The notes: generated by a model not told the origin, from the letters alone. A stretch of DNA of 64,000 bases from Candidatus Proruminimicrobium quisquiliarum (GCA_018433245.1 JAHDRN010000001.1:186001-250000); one strand, 5' to 3'. Positions 35,056 to 43,784 are shown, numbered from the stretch's first letter. Program-made: numbers and translations.

Positions 35056-35069
35056 TTAGATTAAACTAA
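35056..35069. promoter_or_regulatory. TTAG-N6-CTAA operator, proximal to feoA
   Basis: TTAG (35056-35059), ATTAAA, CTAA (35066-35069), 33 bases before the feoA start. A TTGATA at 35032-35037 could serve as a -35 box for a -10 overlapping the left half-site. Confidence 0.45.
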
Positions 35070-35102
35070 AAAAGATAAATAAAACTAAGAAAGGAGCGGA
35101 GT

Positions 35103-35339
35103 ATGAGAAAGTTATTAAGCGATTTCAAATTAAATGAATCCGGAACGGTTGTTCAAATATCGTCAACGGATGCAAATCTTGTAAAAAAGATTCTTGCTAT
35201 GGGAATTACCAAAGGTACAGGGGTTGAAGTTGTAAAAAAGTCCATATTGGGAGATCCGATTAACGTAGAAGTAAGAGGATATTTTTTGAGTTTAAGAAAA
35301 TATGAGGCTGCGGCGATACTTATGGAGGTACAAAAATGA
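35103..35339 (+). CDS. feoA: FeoA-family protein (first copy)
   Basis: Small SH3-like cytoplasmic partner of the FeoB ferrous iron transporter. The 78-residue protein has the family pattern VKKILAMGITKGTGVEVVKKSILGDPINVEVRGYFLSLRKYEA (in pieces), which includes the xMGxxxGxxVxVxxxxxxGDPxxVxxxGxxxxLRxxEA consensus. AAAGGAGCGG precedes the ATG. It overlaps the second feoA by 4 bp. Confidence 0.92.
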   Translation: MRKLLSDFKLNESGTVVQISSTDANLVKKILAMGITKGTGVEVVKKSILGDPINVEVRGYFLSLRKYEAAAILMEVQK

Positions 35340-35569
35340 GTCCTTTGACAAAAGCCAGAAAAGATGTAACTCTTGTGTTTTCGGCATTCGGCAATATAGT
35401 TGAGCGCGAAAGGCAAAAACTTATAGATCTCGGGCTTGTCCCCGGAGAAAATATAAAGCTGCTTCACGCTCCATGCAACGGATACGTTACATTTTTGCTT
35501 AAGGGAAGCAGAATAGCGCTTGATAAAAAAGTTGCCGGAGAAATTATAGTAAGAGAGGAATTAAAATGA
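35336..35569 (+). CDS. FeoA-family protein (second copy)
   Basis: A second, divergent FeoA-type SH3-like protein of 77 residues: RQKLIDLGLVPGENIKLLHA, GYVTFLLKGSRIALDKKVAGEI. The GDP of classic FeoA is replaced (CNGYVTFLLKG), so it is a distinct paralogue. It overlaps feoA by 4 bp and feoB by 4 bp, so all three are translationally coupled. Tandem FeoA proteins next to FeoB are common in anaerobes. Confidence 0.88.
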   Translation: MSPLTKARKDVTLVFSAFGNIVERERQKLIDLGLVPGENIKLLHAPCNGYVTFLLKGSRIALDKKVAGEIIVREELK

Positions 35570-37659
35570 AAATAAATTTCAAAGAAATAAACATATGTCT
35601 TGCCGGAAATCCAAACTGCGGCAAATCAAGTTTATTCAACAATTTAACCGGTTTAAAACAGCATGTCGGAAATTATCCCGGCGTGACGGTTGAGAAAAAA
35701 GAGGGAAGTCTTGTAAGAGACGGTTATAAAATAAACGTAGTTGATCTGCCCGGCATATATAGTTTGTCGGCAAGTTCCCAGGATGAAATTGTAGCCAGAA
35801 ATTTTATAATAGACGAAAAACCCGATTTAATAATTGACGTAGTAGATTCTTCAAATTTTGAAAGAAATTTTTATCTATATACGCAGCTGTCGGAAATAGG
35901 AATTCCCGTAATAATAGCTATGAATATGACAGATGTTTTAAAAGATAAAGGGCGCGAAATAGATTATAACCTGCTTATGAAAAATTACGGTATTTACGCA
36001 GTACCCACAGTCGCAAACAAAAATAAGGGGACTGAAGAAATCATAAAGGCTGTAATTGACGTTTATGAAAGACGCATAAAAATCAAAGGATTTAAAATAG
36101 AATACGGAGATACGATATCCGAAGAGTTAAAAAAGATAGAAGAAATTATATACGAAGATATTCTTTTGTCAAGAAAATATTCAGCCGGATATATTGCGGC
36201 AAACCTTTTGAAAGAGGACAAATTTGTTCTTGATAAAATTAGTAAATCTCATGTTGAGCATAAGTTGACAAAGCAGGCGGATGAAAGTAAAAAAATAATT
36301 TCTGAAAAGTTTTCGGACAATGTAGATTCGGTTTTAGCCGATAAAATATACTCGTGGATACATTCCGTTGCGGCAGTTGCCGTTAAAACCGTCGCAAAAA
36401 GCAAATACGACGTTTCGGACGCAATAGACAGAATAGTTTTGAATAAACTGCTGGCGCTTCCGATATTCGCTTTGGTTATGTATGCTATTTTTAAATTCAC
36501 TTTCACTCTTTCCGAACCGGTTGTAGGCTGGTTTGAAAAAGGAATAGAATTTTTATCGGTAAATGCCGCAAAAGTAATTCCTAATGGCTTGATTCAGTCA
36601 TTTATCGTTGACGGTATAATAGGCGGAGTAGGAGGCGTTCTCGGATTTTTCCCTCTGATCTTGTTTATGTTTTTTGCGATAGCTTTTTTTGAAGATACCG
36701 GATATATGGCAAGAGCCGTATTTATAATGGACAGATTTATGAGAAAATTCGGTCTTCACGGAAAATCTTTCGCGTCAATGATAATAGCCACAAACGGATG
36801 CGCCGTTCCCGGACTTATGGCGGCCAGGACAATAGAGAATGAAAAGGACAGGCTTATAACTTTAATGGTAACGCCGTTTATGATATGCGGAGCAAAACTT
36901 CCGATATTCGCGCTTTTTATAGGAGCATTCTTTGCCGCAAAAGACGGAGCCAATATAATGTTTATTATGTATGTGTTGAGCGTTGGTCTAGCTTTAACAG
37001 CGGCATGGATTCTTAAAAAAACAATTTTAAAGGGAGAGCCGGCATATTTTATTATGGAGCTTCCGCCTTACAGAATGCCGAGTTTGAAAGGAATATTGCT
37101 GAAAATGTGGGAACGCGGATTTATGTATCTGAAAAAAGCAGGAACGGTAATACTATTAATGACTGTTTTGATATGGGCAGGACTTACTTTTCCGCAAAAT
37201 GATAATCAAAACGCCGATATAAGCGAAGAGGAAACGGCAGCCGTTCAGATAGAAAAAAGTTACATAGGGAGAGTTGGTAATTTTATAGAACCCGTCATTA
37301 AACCGATAGGTTTTGACGGGAAGTCGGGTATCGCTCTTATAGCGGGGCTTGCCGCAAAAGAAGTTGTAGTAAGCACTCTCGGGACGATGTATGCGCTCGG
37401 CGAAGTTGATCCTGAAGATGCAGCGCCTCTTGCTGAAAAACTCCATAACGATCCTTCATGGAGCAAATTAAAAGCGGTAACTTTTTTGATTTTCTGTCTG
37501 ATATATCTGCCGTGCATAGTGGCTGTGGCCGTATTTTTCAGAGAATCCGGATCAAAAATCAAATGGCTTGCTTTTCTTGCTTTTTGGACTACAATCGCCG
37601 CATGGATTGTTTCTTTTATAGTTTATCAGGGCGGAAAAATATTAGGGTTTGGAGGTTAA
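35566..37659 (+). CDS. feoB: Ferrous iron transporter FeoB
   Basis: GTP-dependent Fe(II) importer of the inner membrane, 697 residues. The N-terminal G domain shows G1 GNPNCGKSSLFN near residue 14, the G2 region NYPGVTVEKKEG, G3 DLPGIYSLS, and G4 NMTD near 125. A helical GDI-like domain follows to about residue 270. The membrane part contains two Gate repeats: FFEDTGYMARAVFIMDRFMRKFGLHGKSF (in pieces) with TNGCAVPGLMAARTI, and later AGLAAKEVVVSTLGTMY. Family key residues including the Cys-containing pore segment are present. It is likely repressed by the DtxR-family protein via the two upstream boxes. Confidence 0.96.
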   Translation: MKINFKEINICLAGNPNCGKSSLFNNLTGLKQHVGNYPGVTVEKKEGSLVRDGYKINVVDLPGIYSLSASSQDEIVARNFIIDEKPDLIIDVVDSSNFERNFYLYTQLSEIGIPVIIAMNMTDVLKDKGREIDYNLLMKNYGIYAVPTVANKNKGTEEIIKAVIDVYERRIKIKGFKIEYGDTISEELKKIEEIIYEDILLSRKYSAGYIAANLLKEDKFVLDKISKSHVEHKLTKQADESKKIISEKFSDNVDSVLADKIYSWIHSVAAVAVKTVAKSKYDVSDAIDRIVLNKLLALPIFALVMYAIFKFTFTLSEPVVGWFEKGIEFLSVNAAKVIPNGLIQSFIVDGIIGGVGGVLGFFPLILFMFFAIAFFEDTGYMARAVFIMDRFMRKFGLHGKSFASMIIATNGCAVPGLMAARTIENEKDRLITLMVTPFMICGAKLPIFALFIGAFFAAKDGANIMFIMYVLSVGLALTAAWILKKTILKGEPAYFIMELPPYRMPSLKGILLKMWERGFMYLKKAGTVILLMTVLIWAGLTFPQNDNQNADISEEETAAVQIEKSYIGRVGNFIEPVIKPIGFDGKSGIALIAGLAAKEVVVSTLGTMYALGEVDPEDAAPLAEKLHNDPSWSKLKAVTFLIFCLIYLPCIVAVAVFFRESGSKIKWLAFLAFWTTIAAWIVSFIVYQGGKILGFGG

Positions 37660-37660
37660 A

Positions 37661-37813
37661 ATGGAAACTTTGTTTATTCTGTTAGTTGTTTTATTAAGCG
37701 CGGCCGGACTTATATATATGATAGTTAAAATGTTCAAAGGCAAATGCGTATGCTGCAGCGACTGCGGCAAGGACGGTGAAAAAGACAATAAATTTTGCGG
37801 TTGTAAAAAATAA
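37661..37813 (+). CDS. FeoB-associated Cys-rich membrane protein
   Basis: A 50-residue protein starting at 37661, one base after the feoB stop, with GGAGG within feoB as its binding site. It has one N-terminal membrane segment (METLFILLVVLLSAAGLIYM) and a Cys-rich tail with CVCCSDC and FCGC (six Cys). This matches the small Cys-rich proteins that commonly follow feoB and are thought to act in FeoB assembly or iron handling. Position and composition support the call; the function is inferred. Confidence 0.85.
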   Translation: METLFILLVVLLSAAGLIYMIVKMFKGKCVCCSDCGKDGEKDNKFCGCKK

Positions 37814-37829
37814 AAAAAGGAGAAAACTA

Positions 37830-39077
37830 ATGGTTAGGAAATTTTTGTACGGTTGTATTGCTGTTGCGGTATTTATGTTTTCCGGAGGCAGAGTTTTTGC
37901 GGATTCTTCTGTAAATCTTGAAAAGGAAGTTGAAAATCTGAAAGAAAGATTAACGCTTCTTGAAAATAAGCCTGAAAGAGAAAATAAAGGATTGTTAAGC
38001 GATTTGACAAGAGGCGGCGGTATTACGTTGGTTTTGCAGAATGCGCAAAACGCCAACGTTTCGGAAGAATCTCTTTATAACGGGAAAACTCCGACCGCAG
38101 CGTCATATTCTGTTGACCTCGGATTTGAAAAAACTTTTAACGGACAAAATAAAATGTTTATTCATCTTGAAACCGGACAGGGAAGCATAGAAAGCCAGCT
38201 TGATGTTTTTTCAAACGTAAACGGAGACAGCGACGAATCCGGCGGCGTTATTTCGGTAACCGAAGCATGGTATGAACATGCGTTCGGCTCAAGCGGTTTT
38301 AAAATGACTCTCGGTAAAATTGACGCCGGAGCAGTAATTGACGATAATGCTTACGCCAATGACGAAACTGAACAGTTTCTGGGCGGAATTTTTATCAATT
38401 CGCCCGTAATAGATTTTCCGGATGACAATTCTTTCGGAGTAAACGCGATTTTTGAATCCGAAAAAATTGACGCCGCCGTTGAGTATGTAAGCGCGGACGG
38501 AGCATGGCAGGATATTACGAAAAATATTTTTATATCGGCTCAGATAAATTTAAAACCGGGAATTATAAGGGAAAAGGAAGGCAATTACAGAGTATATGCG
38601 TGGACGAATACAAAAAAATATACAAAGTGGACCGATCCTTCGGAAACAGACTGTTCCAATTACGGATTCGGAATCAGTTTTGACCAGCAGTTAAACGATT
38701 ATGCCGGCGTTTTTGCAAGGTACGGATGGGAAGAGGGAAAAGTTTATTTTGACGCAGATCCGGATACTTCCGGCGATGATGTTTCTCTTTCACACAGCTG
38801 GAGCGCGGGCGTTCAATTTAAACCCGCTTTGTTAAATTGCGAGGATGTTTTTGCGTTAGCCTGCGGACAGATAGTTCCGTCTTCGGATTATAAAGAAGCA
38901 AACGGACTTAAAGGCGAAACGGAAAATCATTTTGAAATGTATTACAAATGGCAGGTTAGTGATTATTTATCGGTAACTCCTGACATTCAGATAATACAAA
39001 ATCCGTTTGGAAACGACGCTTCTAACGGTGACTCAACGGTTTTTGTATGCGGTATCAGAACACAGATAAGTTTCTAG
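37830..39077 (+). CDS. Outer-membrane porin
   Basis: A 415-residue beta-barrel protein. AAAGGAG precedes the ATG at 37830; an in-frame ATG at 37776 lies inside the Cys-rich gene and is rejected. A signal peptide (MVRKFLYGCIAVAVFMFSGG, RVFA) is followed by a short coiled coil (NLEKEVENLKERLTLLENK) and a barrel with alternating hydrophobic strands. It ends in TQISF with the terminal Phe needed for outer-membrane insertion. Distant resemblance is to OprB/OprO-like carbohydrate or anion porins. It ends the feo operon, so a role in iron-limited growth is inferred. Confidence 0.8.
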   Translation: MVRKFLYGCIAVAVFMFSGGRVFADSSVNLEKEVENLKERLTLLENKPERENKGLLSDLTRGGGITLVLQNAQNANVSEESLYNGKTPTAASYSVDLGFEKTFNGQNKMFIHLETGQGSIESQLDVFSNVNGDSDESGGVISVTEAWYEHAFGSSGFKMTLGKIDAGAVIDDNAYANDETEQFLGGIFINSPVIDFPDDNSFGVNAIFESEKIDAAVEYVSADGAWQDITKNIFISAQINLKPGIIREKEGNYRVYAWTNTKKYTKWTDPSETDCSNYGFGISFDQQLNDYAGVFARYGWEEGKVYFDADPDTSGDDVSLSHSWSAGVQFKPALLNCEDVFALACGQIVPSSDYKEANGLKGETENHFEMYYKWQVSDYLSVTPDIQIIQNPFGNDASNGDSTVFVCGIRTQISF

Positions 39078-39087
39078 TATTTAAATC

Positions 39088-39134
39088 AATAACCTGAATG
39101 GAAATTAAAATATAACCGTTCAGGTTATTTTTTA
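39088..39134 (+). terminator. Rho-independent terminator after the porin gene
   Basis: AATAACCTGAA (39088-39098) pairs with TTCAGGTTATT (39119-39129), extended by TGG/CCG, and is followed by a T-run. Confidence 0.85.
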
Positions 39135-39141
39135 TATATCT

Positions 39142-39170
39142 TTTATATATTGGTTAAATTATGATAGAAT
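39142..39170 (+). promoter_or_regulatory. Promoter of the [FeFe] hydrogenase gene
   Basis: TTTATA (39142-39147), 17-bp spacer, TAGAAT (39165-39170) with TG at 39162-39163. Transcription should start only a few bases before the ATG at 39182. No Shine-Dalgarno sequence is present. Confidence 0.5.
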
Positions 39171-39181
39171 AATCAACTATT

Positions 39182-40612
39182 ATGAAAAAAACAAATTATT
39201 CAGAACATTTCAGGATGGAAGTGCTTGAAGAAATATGTTCCATGTTTTTTAACGGGAATATAGATAAAGAAATAAACCATCTTCCTTTTAACATAATACC
39301 GAAGGGAAGCGACAGCCATTTCCGCTGCTGCGTTTATAAAGAACGGGCGATTTTAAAATTAAGGACGCTTGCGGCATTCGGATATTCGGTCAACGAAATA
39401 GACGAAGCTCTGCCTCTTACGGATTATCTTTTGCCTGAGACCCAGAAGAAGTACAAAACAAATAACAAATTGCTTACTGTTCTTGAATCTGCATGTTCGG
39501 CATGCGTAAGAAGCATGTTTATGGTAAGCGAAATATGCCAGGGATGCCTTTCAAGAAAATGCATAAGAGCGTGTTCTTTTAACGCGATATCAATAGGGGA
39601 AAACAGAAGAGCCGTCATAGACGTTGATAAATGTAAAAACTGCGGCAAATGCATGCCGGAATGTCCTTATAACGCCATATTAAAAATAGTAGTTCCGTGT
39701 GAAAACGCGTGTCCTGTTGACGCCATAAAAAAGGACAATAAAGGAAGAGCAAATATTGACCACAGTCTTTGTATAAGCTGCGGCAAATGCATATCGGCGT
39801 GTCCTTTCGGCGCAATAATGGAAAGAAGACAGATTTTGGATGTTCTCAAGAAACTTAATTCAAAAAAACTTGCGGCATTGATAGCTCCTTCAATAGCCGG
39901 GCATTTCGGAGCGCCTGTTGAAAAAATTGTTACAGGTTTAAAAGAACTCGGTTTTGAGTACGTATATGAAGTAGCAGCCGGTGCAGATATAACGGCTAAA
40001 GTTGAAGCGGCTGAATTTGAGGAAAAAGTCGTAAAAAATAAACAAAAATTTATGACAACCTCCTGCTGTCATGCGTATGTGCGTCTTGTAAAAAAACATA
40101 TGCCCGAATTAAAACCTTTTATATCCGATACTTTTACTCCTTTGCATTATACGGCTAAAATAGCGAAACAGGAATTTCCGGATTGTCTGACGGTTTTTAT
40201 TTCCCCGTGCCTTTCAAAAAGAAAAGAAGCCCAGGAAGATGAATTTGTTGATTATGTTATTACTTTTCAGGAATTAAAAGCGATGATATTAGCAAAGAAT
40301 ATTGATTTAAATGCATGTAACCCGGCAAAAATATTAAAGCAACCTACAAAATATGCCCGTCTTTTCGGAATAAAAGGCGGAGTCATAGATACGGTTAAAA
40401 GTTACAGTAAAAATGAATCTGATTTAATGAAACCCGAACTTATAACTGATTTGGATAAGAAAAATATTTTAAAATTATCGGTTTATGCCAAGAATGAAAA
40501 TTGTCAGTCTAATTTAATTGAAGTTATGGCATGCAAAGGCGGATGCATAGGCGGCTGCGGAACAGTTGCTCCCGTAGCTCAGGCTGATCAGGATATGAAA
40601 AAATATTCATAA
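39182..40612 (+). CDS. Monomeric [FeFe] hydrogenase (group B-like)
   Basis: Cytoplasmic iron-iron hydrogenase that would couple reduced ferredoxin to H2, or act as an H2 sensor. The 476-residue protein has a Cys-rich N-terminal half with ferredoxin clusters: CQGC/CIRAC (119-131), CKNCGKCMPEC (151-161), CENAC (173-177) and CISCGKCISAC (197-207). The H-cluster motifs follow: L1 TTSCC (292-296), L2 SPCLSKRKEA with Cys343, and L3 MACKGGCIGG with Cys451 and Cys455. All four H-cluster Cys are present. The Pro usual after TSCC is His297. The layout fits group B-type monomeric enzymes rather than bifurcating HydABC. HydE is encoded at 54149; HydF and HydG are not in the window. Confidence 0.85.
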   Translation: MKKTNYSEHFRMEVLEEICSMFFNGNIDKEINHLPFNIIPKGSDSHFRCCVYKERAILKLRTLAAFGYSVNEIDEALPLTDYLLPETQKKYKTNNKLLTVLESACSACVRSMFMVSEICQGCLSRKCIRACSFNAISIGENRRAVIDVDKCKNCGKCMPECPYNAILKIVVPCENACPVDAIKKDNKGRANIDHSLCISCGKCISACPFGAIMERRQILDVLKKLNSKKLAALIAPSIAGHFGAPVEKIVTGLKELGFEYVYEVAAGADITAKVEAAEFEEKVVKNKQKFMTTSCCHAYVRLVKKHMPELKPFISDTFTPLHYTAKIAKQEFPDCLTVFISPCLSKRKEAQEDEFVDYVITFQELKAMILAKNIDLNACNPAKILKQPTKYARLFGIKGGVIDTVKSYSKNESDLMKPELITDLDKKNILKLSVYAKNENCQSNLIEVMACKGGCIGGCGTVAPVAQADQDMKKYS

Positions 40613-40637
40613 TTATTTAATTTTTAGGCTGAAAAAA

Positions 40638-40666
40638 TTGATAATAAATTAACTTTTTGATAAAAT
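40638..40666 (+). promoter_or_regulatory. Promoter of the his operon
   Basis: TTGATA (40638-40643), 17-bp spacer, TAAAAT (40661-40666) with TG at 40658-40659. The -10 ends seven bases before the hisD ATG, so the mRNA should start at the initiation codon. Confidence 0.65.
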
Positions 40667-40673
40667 CTTTTCT

Positions 40674-41849
40674 ATGGATTTAACTATATCACAACAAGTT
40701 GCAGCCATTATTGAAGATGTTAAAAAAAATGGAGATTCGGCTGTAATCAAATACGTTAAAAAATTTGACGGTCTTTCTTTTGCATCGGTTAAGCAGACGC
40801 TGATTGGTAAAAAACAGACGGATTTTGCCGCAAAAAATATAGAAAATAATCTAAAAAAATCAATTCAGGCGTCATTTAAAAACATACAGGCTTTTCACAA
40901 AAAAGAATATTTAAACATTAAAAAACAGTGGTTTATTTCCGACAAAGTAAAAACAGTCGGACAGACGTATAATCCTGTTGAATCTGTTGCGATTTATGTG
41001 CCCGGCGGCAAATTTTCATATCCGTCATCTGTATTGATGAACGCCATACCGGCTAAAGTTGCAGGCGTCAAACGGATAGTGATGATAACTCCTCCTAAAA
41101 AAATGACAAATGAGGTTCTTTACGCAGCAAGCCTTTGCGGAATAAACGAAATATATTCAATAGGCGGTCCGGTTGCAATAGCGGCGCTTGCTTACGGAAC
41201 AAAAACAATAAAACCTGCAGATATGATAGTAGGGCCCGGCAACGCTTATGTAAATGAGGCAAAAAGACTTGTTTTCGGCAAAGTCGGCATAGATTCGCTG
41301 GCAGGTCCGAGCGAAGTTGCGATTATCGCAGATTCAGGCGCAAATATTGAATATATATATTACGATATTATGGCGCAGGTTGAACATGATTCAATGGCTA
41401 AAGCTTATCTGTTTTGCGCTTCCAATGAAACTGCAAAGAAAGTTAAGAATATGATAGATAAGCAATATTTGAAACAGATAATTATAAAAAATACGGATAT
41501 TGAAGAAGCATGCGGGCTGGTTAATAAAATAGCTCCCGAACATCTTGAATTGCTGGTAAAAGACGCAAAAAAAATAGTAAAATACATAAAGAACGCCGGC
41601 GCCGTATTTGTAGGTTATAAAACTCCTACCGTTGTCGGAGACTATTGGGCCGGACCTTCTCATGTTTTGCCGACAAACGGAGCGGCGAGATATTCAAGCG
41701 GGCTTTCTGTTATGACATTTTTGAAAAGAACAAGTTACATAGAACTAAAAGATGCCGGTAAAAATATAATTTCCTCAATTTCGGCTTTTGCGGGAGCAGA
41801 AGGGCTTGTAAATCATAAAAAATCAATAGAGGTAAGATACGAAAAATGA
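40674..41849 (+). CDS. hisD: Histidinol dehydrogenase
   Basis: Zinc enzyme for the last two steps of histidine synthesis (histidinol to histidine). The 391-residue protein is shorter than the usual 430 because its N-terminal arm is reduced; the promoter position leaves no room for an earlier start. Visible motifs: NPVESVAIYVPGGK, IGGPVAIAALAYGT, VGPGNAYVNEAKR, DSLAGPSEVAIIAD, the Zn ligands in AQVEHDSMAKAYL, the catalytic Glu-His in APEHLEL, and GDYWAGPSHVLPTNGAARYSSGLSV (in pieces). It leads the operon and overlaps the next gene by 4 bp. No Shine-Dalgarno sequence precedes it. Confidence 0.93.
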   Translation: MDLTISQQVAAIIEDVKKNGDSAVIKYVKKFDGLSFASVKQTLIGKKQTDFAAKNIENNLKKSIQASFKNIQAFHKKEYLNIKKQWFISDKVKTVGQTYNPVESVAIYVPGGKFSYPSSVLMNAIPAKVAGVKRIVMITPPKKMTNEVLYAASLCGINEIYSIGGPVAIAALAYGTKTIKPADMIVGPGNAYVNEAKRLVFGKVGIDSLAGPSEVAIIADSGANIEYIYYDIMAQVEHDSMAKAYLFCASNETAKKVKNMIDKQYLKQIIIKNTDIEEACGLVNKIAPEHLELLVKDAKKIVKYIKNAGAVFVGYKTPTVVGDYWAGPSHVLPTNGAARYSSGLSVMTFLKRTSYIELKDAGKNIISSISAFAGAEGLVNHKKSIEVRYEK

Positions 41850-42046
41850 ATATAGAACTCAGCGAAAAAGAAGTGGAACTGATAGTTCATCTTCTTACAA
41901 AATCAATGACTGAAAATAAAAATGAAAAAATAGGAATAAAATTTTCAATAGACGAAGTTATTCTGCTCGAAAAACTTGAGCAGTCTTTAAAAATCACAGA
42001 TTTGGAAGAAAATAATACCGGCGTAAAAACAAAATATTTAAATTAA
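41846..42046 (+). CDS. Small hypothetical protein in the his operon
   Basis: A 66-residue acidic, helical protein (MNIELSEKEVELIVHLLTKS, then EKIGIKFSIDEVILLEKLEQ) overlapping hisD by 4 bp (ATGA) and 9 bp before hisB. No domain or Cys is recognised. The tight coupling makes it a real gene, but its function is unknown. Confidence 0.65.
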   Translation: MNIELSEKEVELIVHLLTKSMTENKNEKIGIKFSIDEVILLEKLEQSLKITDLEENNTGVKTKYLN

Positions 42047-42055
42047 GAGAGTTAA

Positions 42056-42637
42056 ATGAGAAAATCAAAAATAAACCGTAAAACATCCGAAACTGACGTT
42101 AAACTGGAAATTAATCTTGATTCTTCAAAAAAATCGTCGGTTTGCACAACGATTCCTTTTATGGATCATATGCTTGATTTGTTTTCCGCGCACGCAGGCA
42201 TAACTCTTAATATTAATGCCAAAGGCGACACTCATATAGACGACCATCATCTTGTTGAAGATATCGGCATAACTCTCGGACAGGCGTTTAAAAAGGCTCT
42301 TGGAGACAAAAAAGGAATAACAAGATACGGTCATTTTCTTCTTCCTATGGATGAAGCTTTGGCTTATGTGGCGCTTGATATATCGGGCAGGCCGCATTTA
42401 AATTATGAGGTTGCGATTAAGTTTCAGCAAAACGGATTTAATTATGATTTGATACAGGAATTTTTTACGGCGTTTGTAAATAATGCAGGGATTACTCTTC
42501 ATATAAAAATGATGAAAGGAAGAAACAATCATCACATCGCCGAAGCGATATTCAAAGGGTTCGGCAGGGCCGTTGCCCAGGCTGTAAGCATTAATAAAAA
42601 AAATAAAAAAATACCTTCAACAAAAGGTGTTTTGTAA
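42056..42637 (+). CDS. hisB: Imidazoleglycerol-phosphate dehydratase
   Basis: Dehydrates imidazoleglycerol phosphate to imidazole acetol phosphate. The 193-residue protein is the monofunctional form without a histidinol-phosphatase domain. Its two metal-binding repeats are visible: [15 protein letters not shown] and [21 protein letters not shown] (in pieces), then [37 protein letters not shown] (in pieces). Mn-binding HHxxE motifs are intact in both halves. The histidinol phosphatase must be encoded elsewhere. Confidence 0.95.
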   Translation: MRKSKINRKTSETDVKLEINLDSSKKSSVCTTIPFMDHMLDLFSAHAGITLNINAKGDTHIDDHHLVEDIGITLGQAFKKALGDKKGITRYGHFLLPMDEALAYVALDISGRPHLNYEVAIKFQQNGFNYDLIQEFFTAFVNNAGITLHIKMMKGRNNHHIAEAIFKGFGRAVAQAVSINKKNKKIPSTKGVL

Positions 42638-42647
42638 GGATAAAAAA

Positions 42648-43379
42648 ATGGTAATTATTCCGGCTGTTGATATCAGAAAAGGCAATTGCGTTATGTTAAA
42701 GCAGGGCAAAATTGCCGACGAAACAATTTATTCAAAAGATCCCGTTTTTATGGCAAAACTTTGGAGAGCCAAAGGAGCCGAAAGACTGCATATAGTAGAT
42801 TTAGACGGTTCTTTTTCAGGCACGCAGTCAAACAATGAAATCATAGGAAATATATGTCTTACCGTTGACGTTCCTGTACAAGTCGGCGGCGGTATAAGAA
42901 ATATGAAAAGGATTGACGATATTTTTACTTTAGGCGCCTCTTATGCAATTTTGGGAACAGTAGCCATATACAATCCCGATATTGTCAGACAAGCAATTGA
43001 TAAATACGGTTCCGATAAAATTATAGTCGCGCTTGATATTTACGAAGATAAGGTGGCGATCGGCGGATGGAAAGAAATTACGCCTATTACTACTTCCGAA
43101 ATGATTGAAAAGTTAAAATCTATGGGAGTATCAAATATAATTTATACCGACATTGCCAAAGACGGAATGTTGAGAGGCCCGAATATTGAAGGACTCAAAT
43201 CTATTGCATTGGAAAGCAAAATGAAAGTGATAGCATCGGGCGGAGTTACAACTGTTGACGATATTAAAAAAATAGCCAAACTTGAAAAAAACGGAGTGAT
43301 AGGAGCAATAGTAGGCAAAGCTCTGTATACTGAAGATTTTAAACTTGAAGAAGCGTTAAGACTTTTTAAAAAAGATTAA
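42648..43379 (+). CDS. hisA: Phosphoribosylformimino-AICAR ribotide isomerase
   Basis: Amadori isomerase of histidine synthesis, 243 residues. The start is at 42648 ([15 protein letters not shown]), after AAGGAT, rather than the upstream in-frame ATG that overlaps hisB. The family barrel is clear: catalytic Asp8 in [53 protein letters not shown] with the second catalytic Asp, and [13 protein letters not shown] as a phosphate-binding loop. The adjacent TrpF-like gene is degenerate (see 43785), raising the question of whether HisA also serves a TrpF reaction. Confidence 0.95.
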   Translation: MVIIPAVDIRKGNCVMLKQGKIADETIYSKDPVFMAKLWRAKGAERLHIVDLDGSFSGTQSNNEIIGNICLTVDVPVQVGGGIRNMKRIDDIFTLGASYAILGTVAIYNPDIVRQAIDKYGSDKIIVALDIYEDKVAIGGWKEITPITTSEMIEKLKSMGVSNIIYTDIAKDGMLRGPNIEGLKSIALESKMKVIASGGVTTVDDIKKIAKLEKNGVIGAIVGKALYTEDFKLEEALRLFKKD

Positions 43380-43395
43380 TATAAGGAAGATGAAA

Positions 43396-43782
43396 ATGGA
43401 AATCACAAAACAGCTGAAATTTGACAAAAATGGATTAATTCCCGCTATTGTTCAGGACTGGAAAGACGGTACGGTGTTAATGGTTGCCTATATGAACGCC
43501 GCATCTTTTGAAAAAACTTTAAAAACAAAAAAAGCGACGTACTGGAGCCGTTCAAGGCAGAAATTTTGGGTAAAAGGCGAAGAATCCGGAAATATTCAAA
43601 AGGTAAAAGAAATATATTATGACTGCGATGCCGACTGTATTTTAATTAAAGTACACCAGATAGGCGACGCTGCATGCCACACGGGATACAGGAGTTGTTT
43701 TTACAGGAAGCTGTCGTTTACCGGAAATACTAAAGTAGTGGGCAAAAAAGTTTTTGACCCTAAAAAAATATACGGGAAATAA
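43396..43782 (+). CDS. hisI: Phosphoribosyl-AMP cyclohydrolase
   Basis: Opens the purine ring of phosphoribosyl-AMP. The 128-residue protein is the stand-alone cyclohydrolase, without a HisE pyrophosphohydrolase domain. Zn and Mg site motifs are present: [36 protein letters not shown] and [13 protein letters not shown]. The second ATG (43396) is chosen since AGGA sits 8 bp upstream of it; ATG 43390 has a spacing of only 2 bp. Confidence 0.93.
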   Translation: MEITKQLKFDKNGLIPAIVQDWKDGTVLMVAYMNAASFEKTLKTKKATYWSRSRQKFWVKGEESGNIQKVKEIYYDCDADCILIKVHQIGDAACHTGYRSCFYRKLSFTGNTKVVGKKVFDPKKIYGK

Positions 43783-43784
43783 TT

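Noticed and set aside
37776-37829. Longer porin start at ATG 37776
   Set aside because: It lies in the Cys-rich gene's reading region, lacks a binding site, and would put 18 charged residues before the signal peptide. AAAGGAG precedes 37830.
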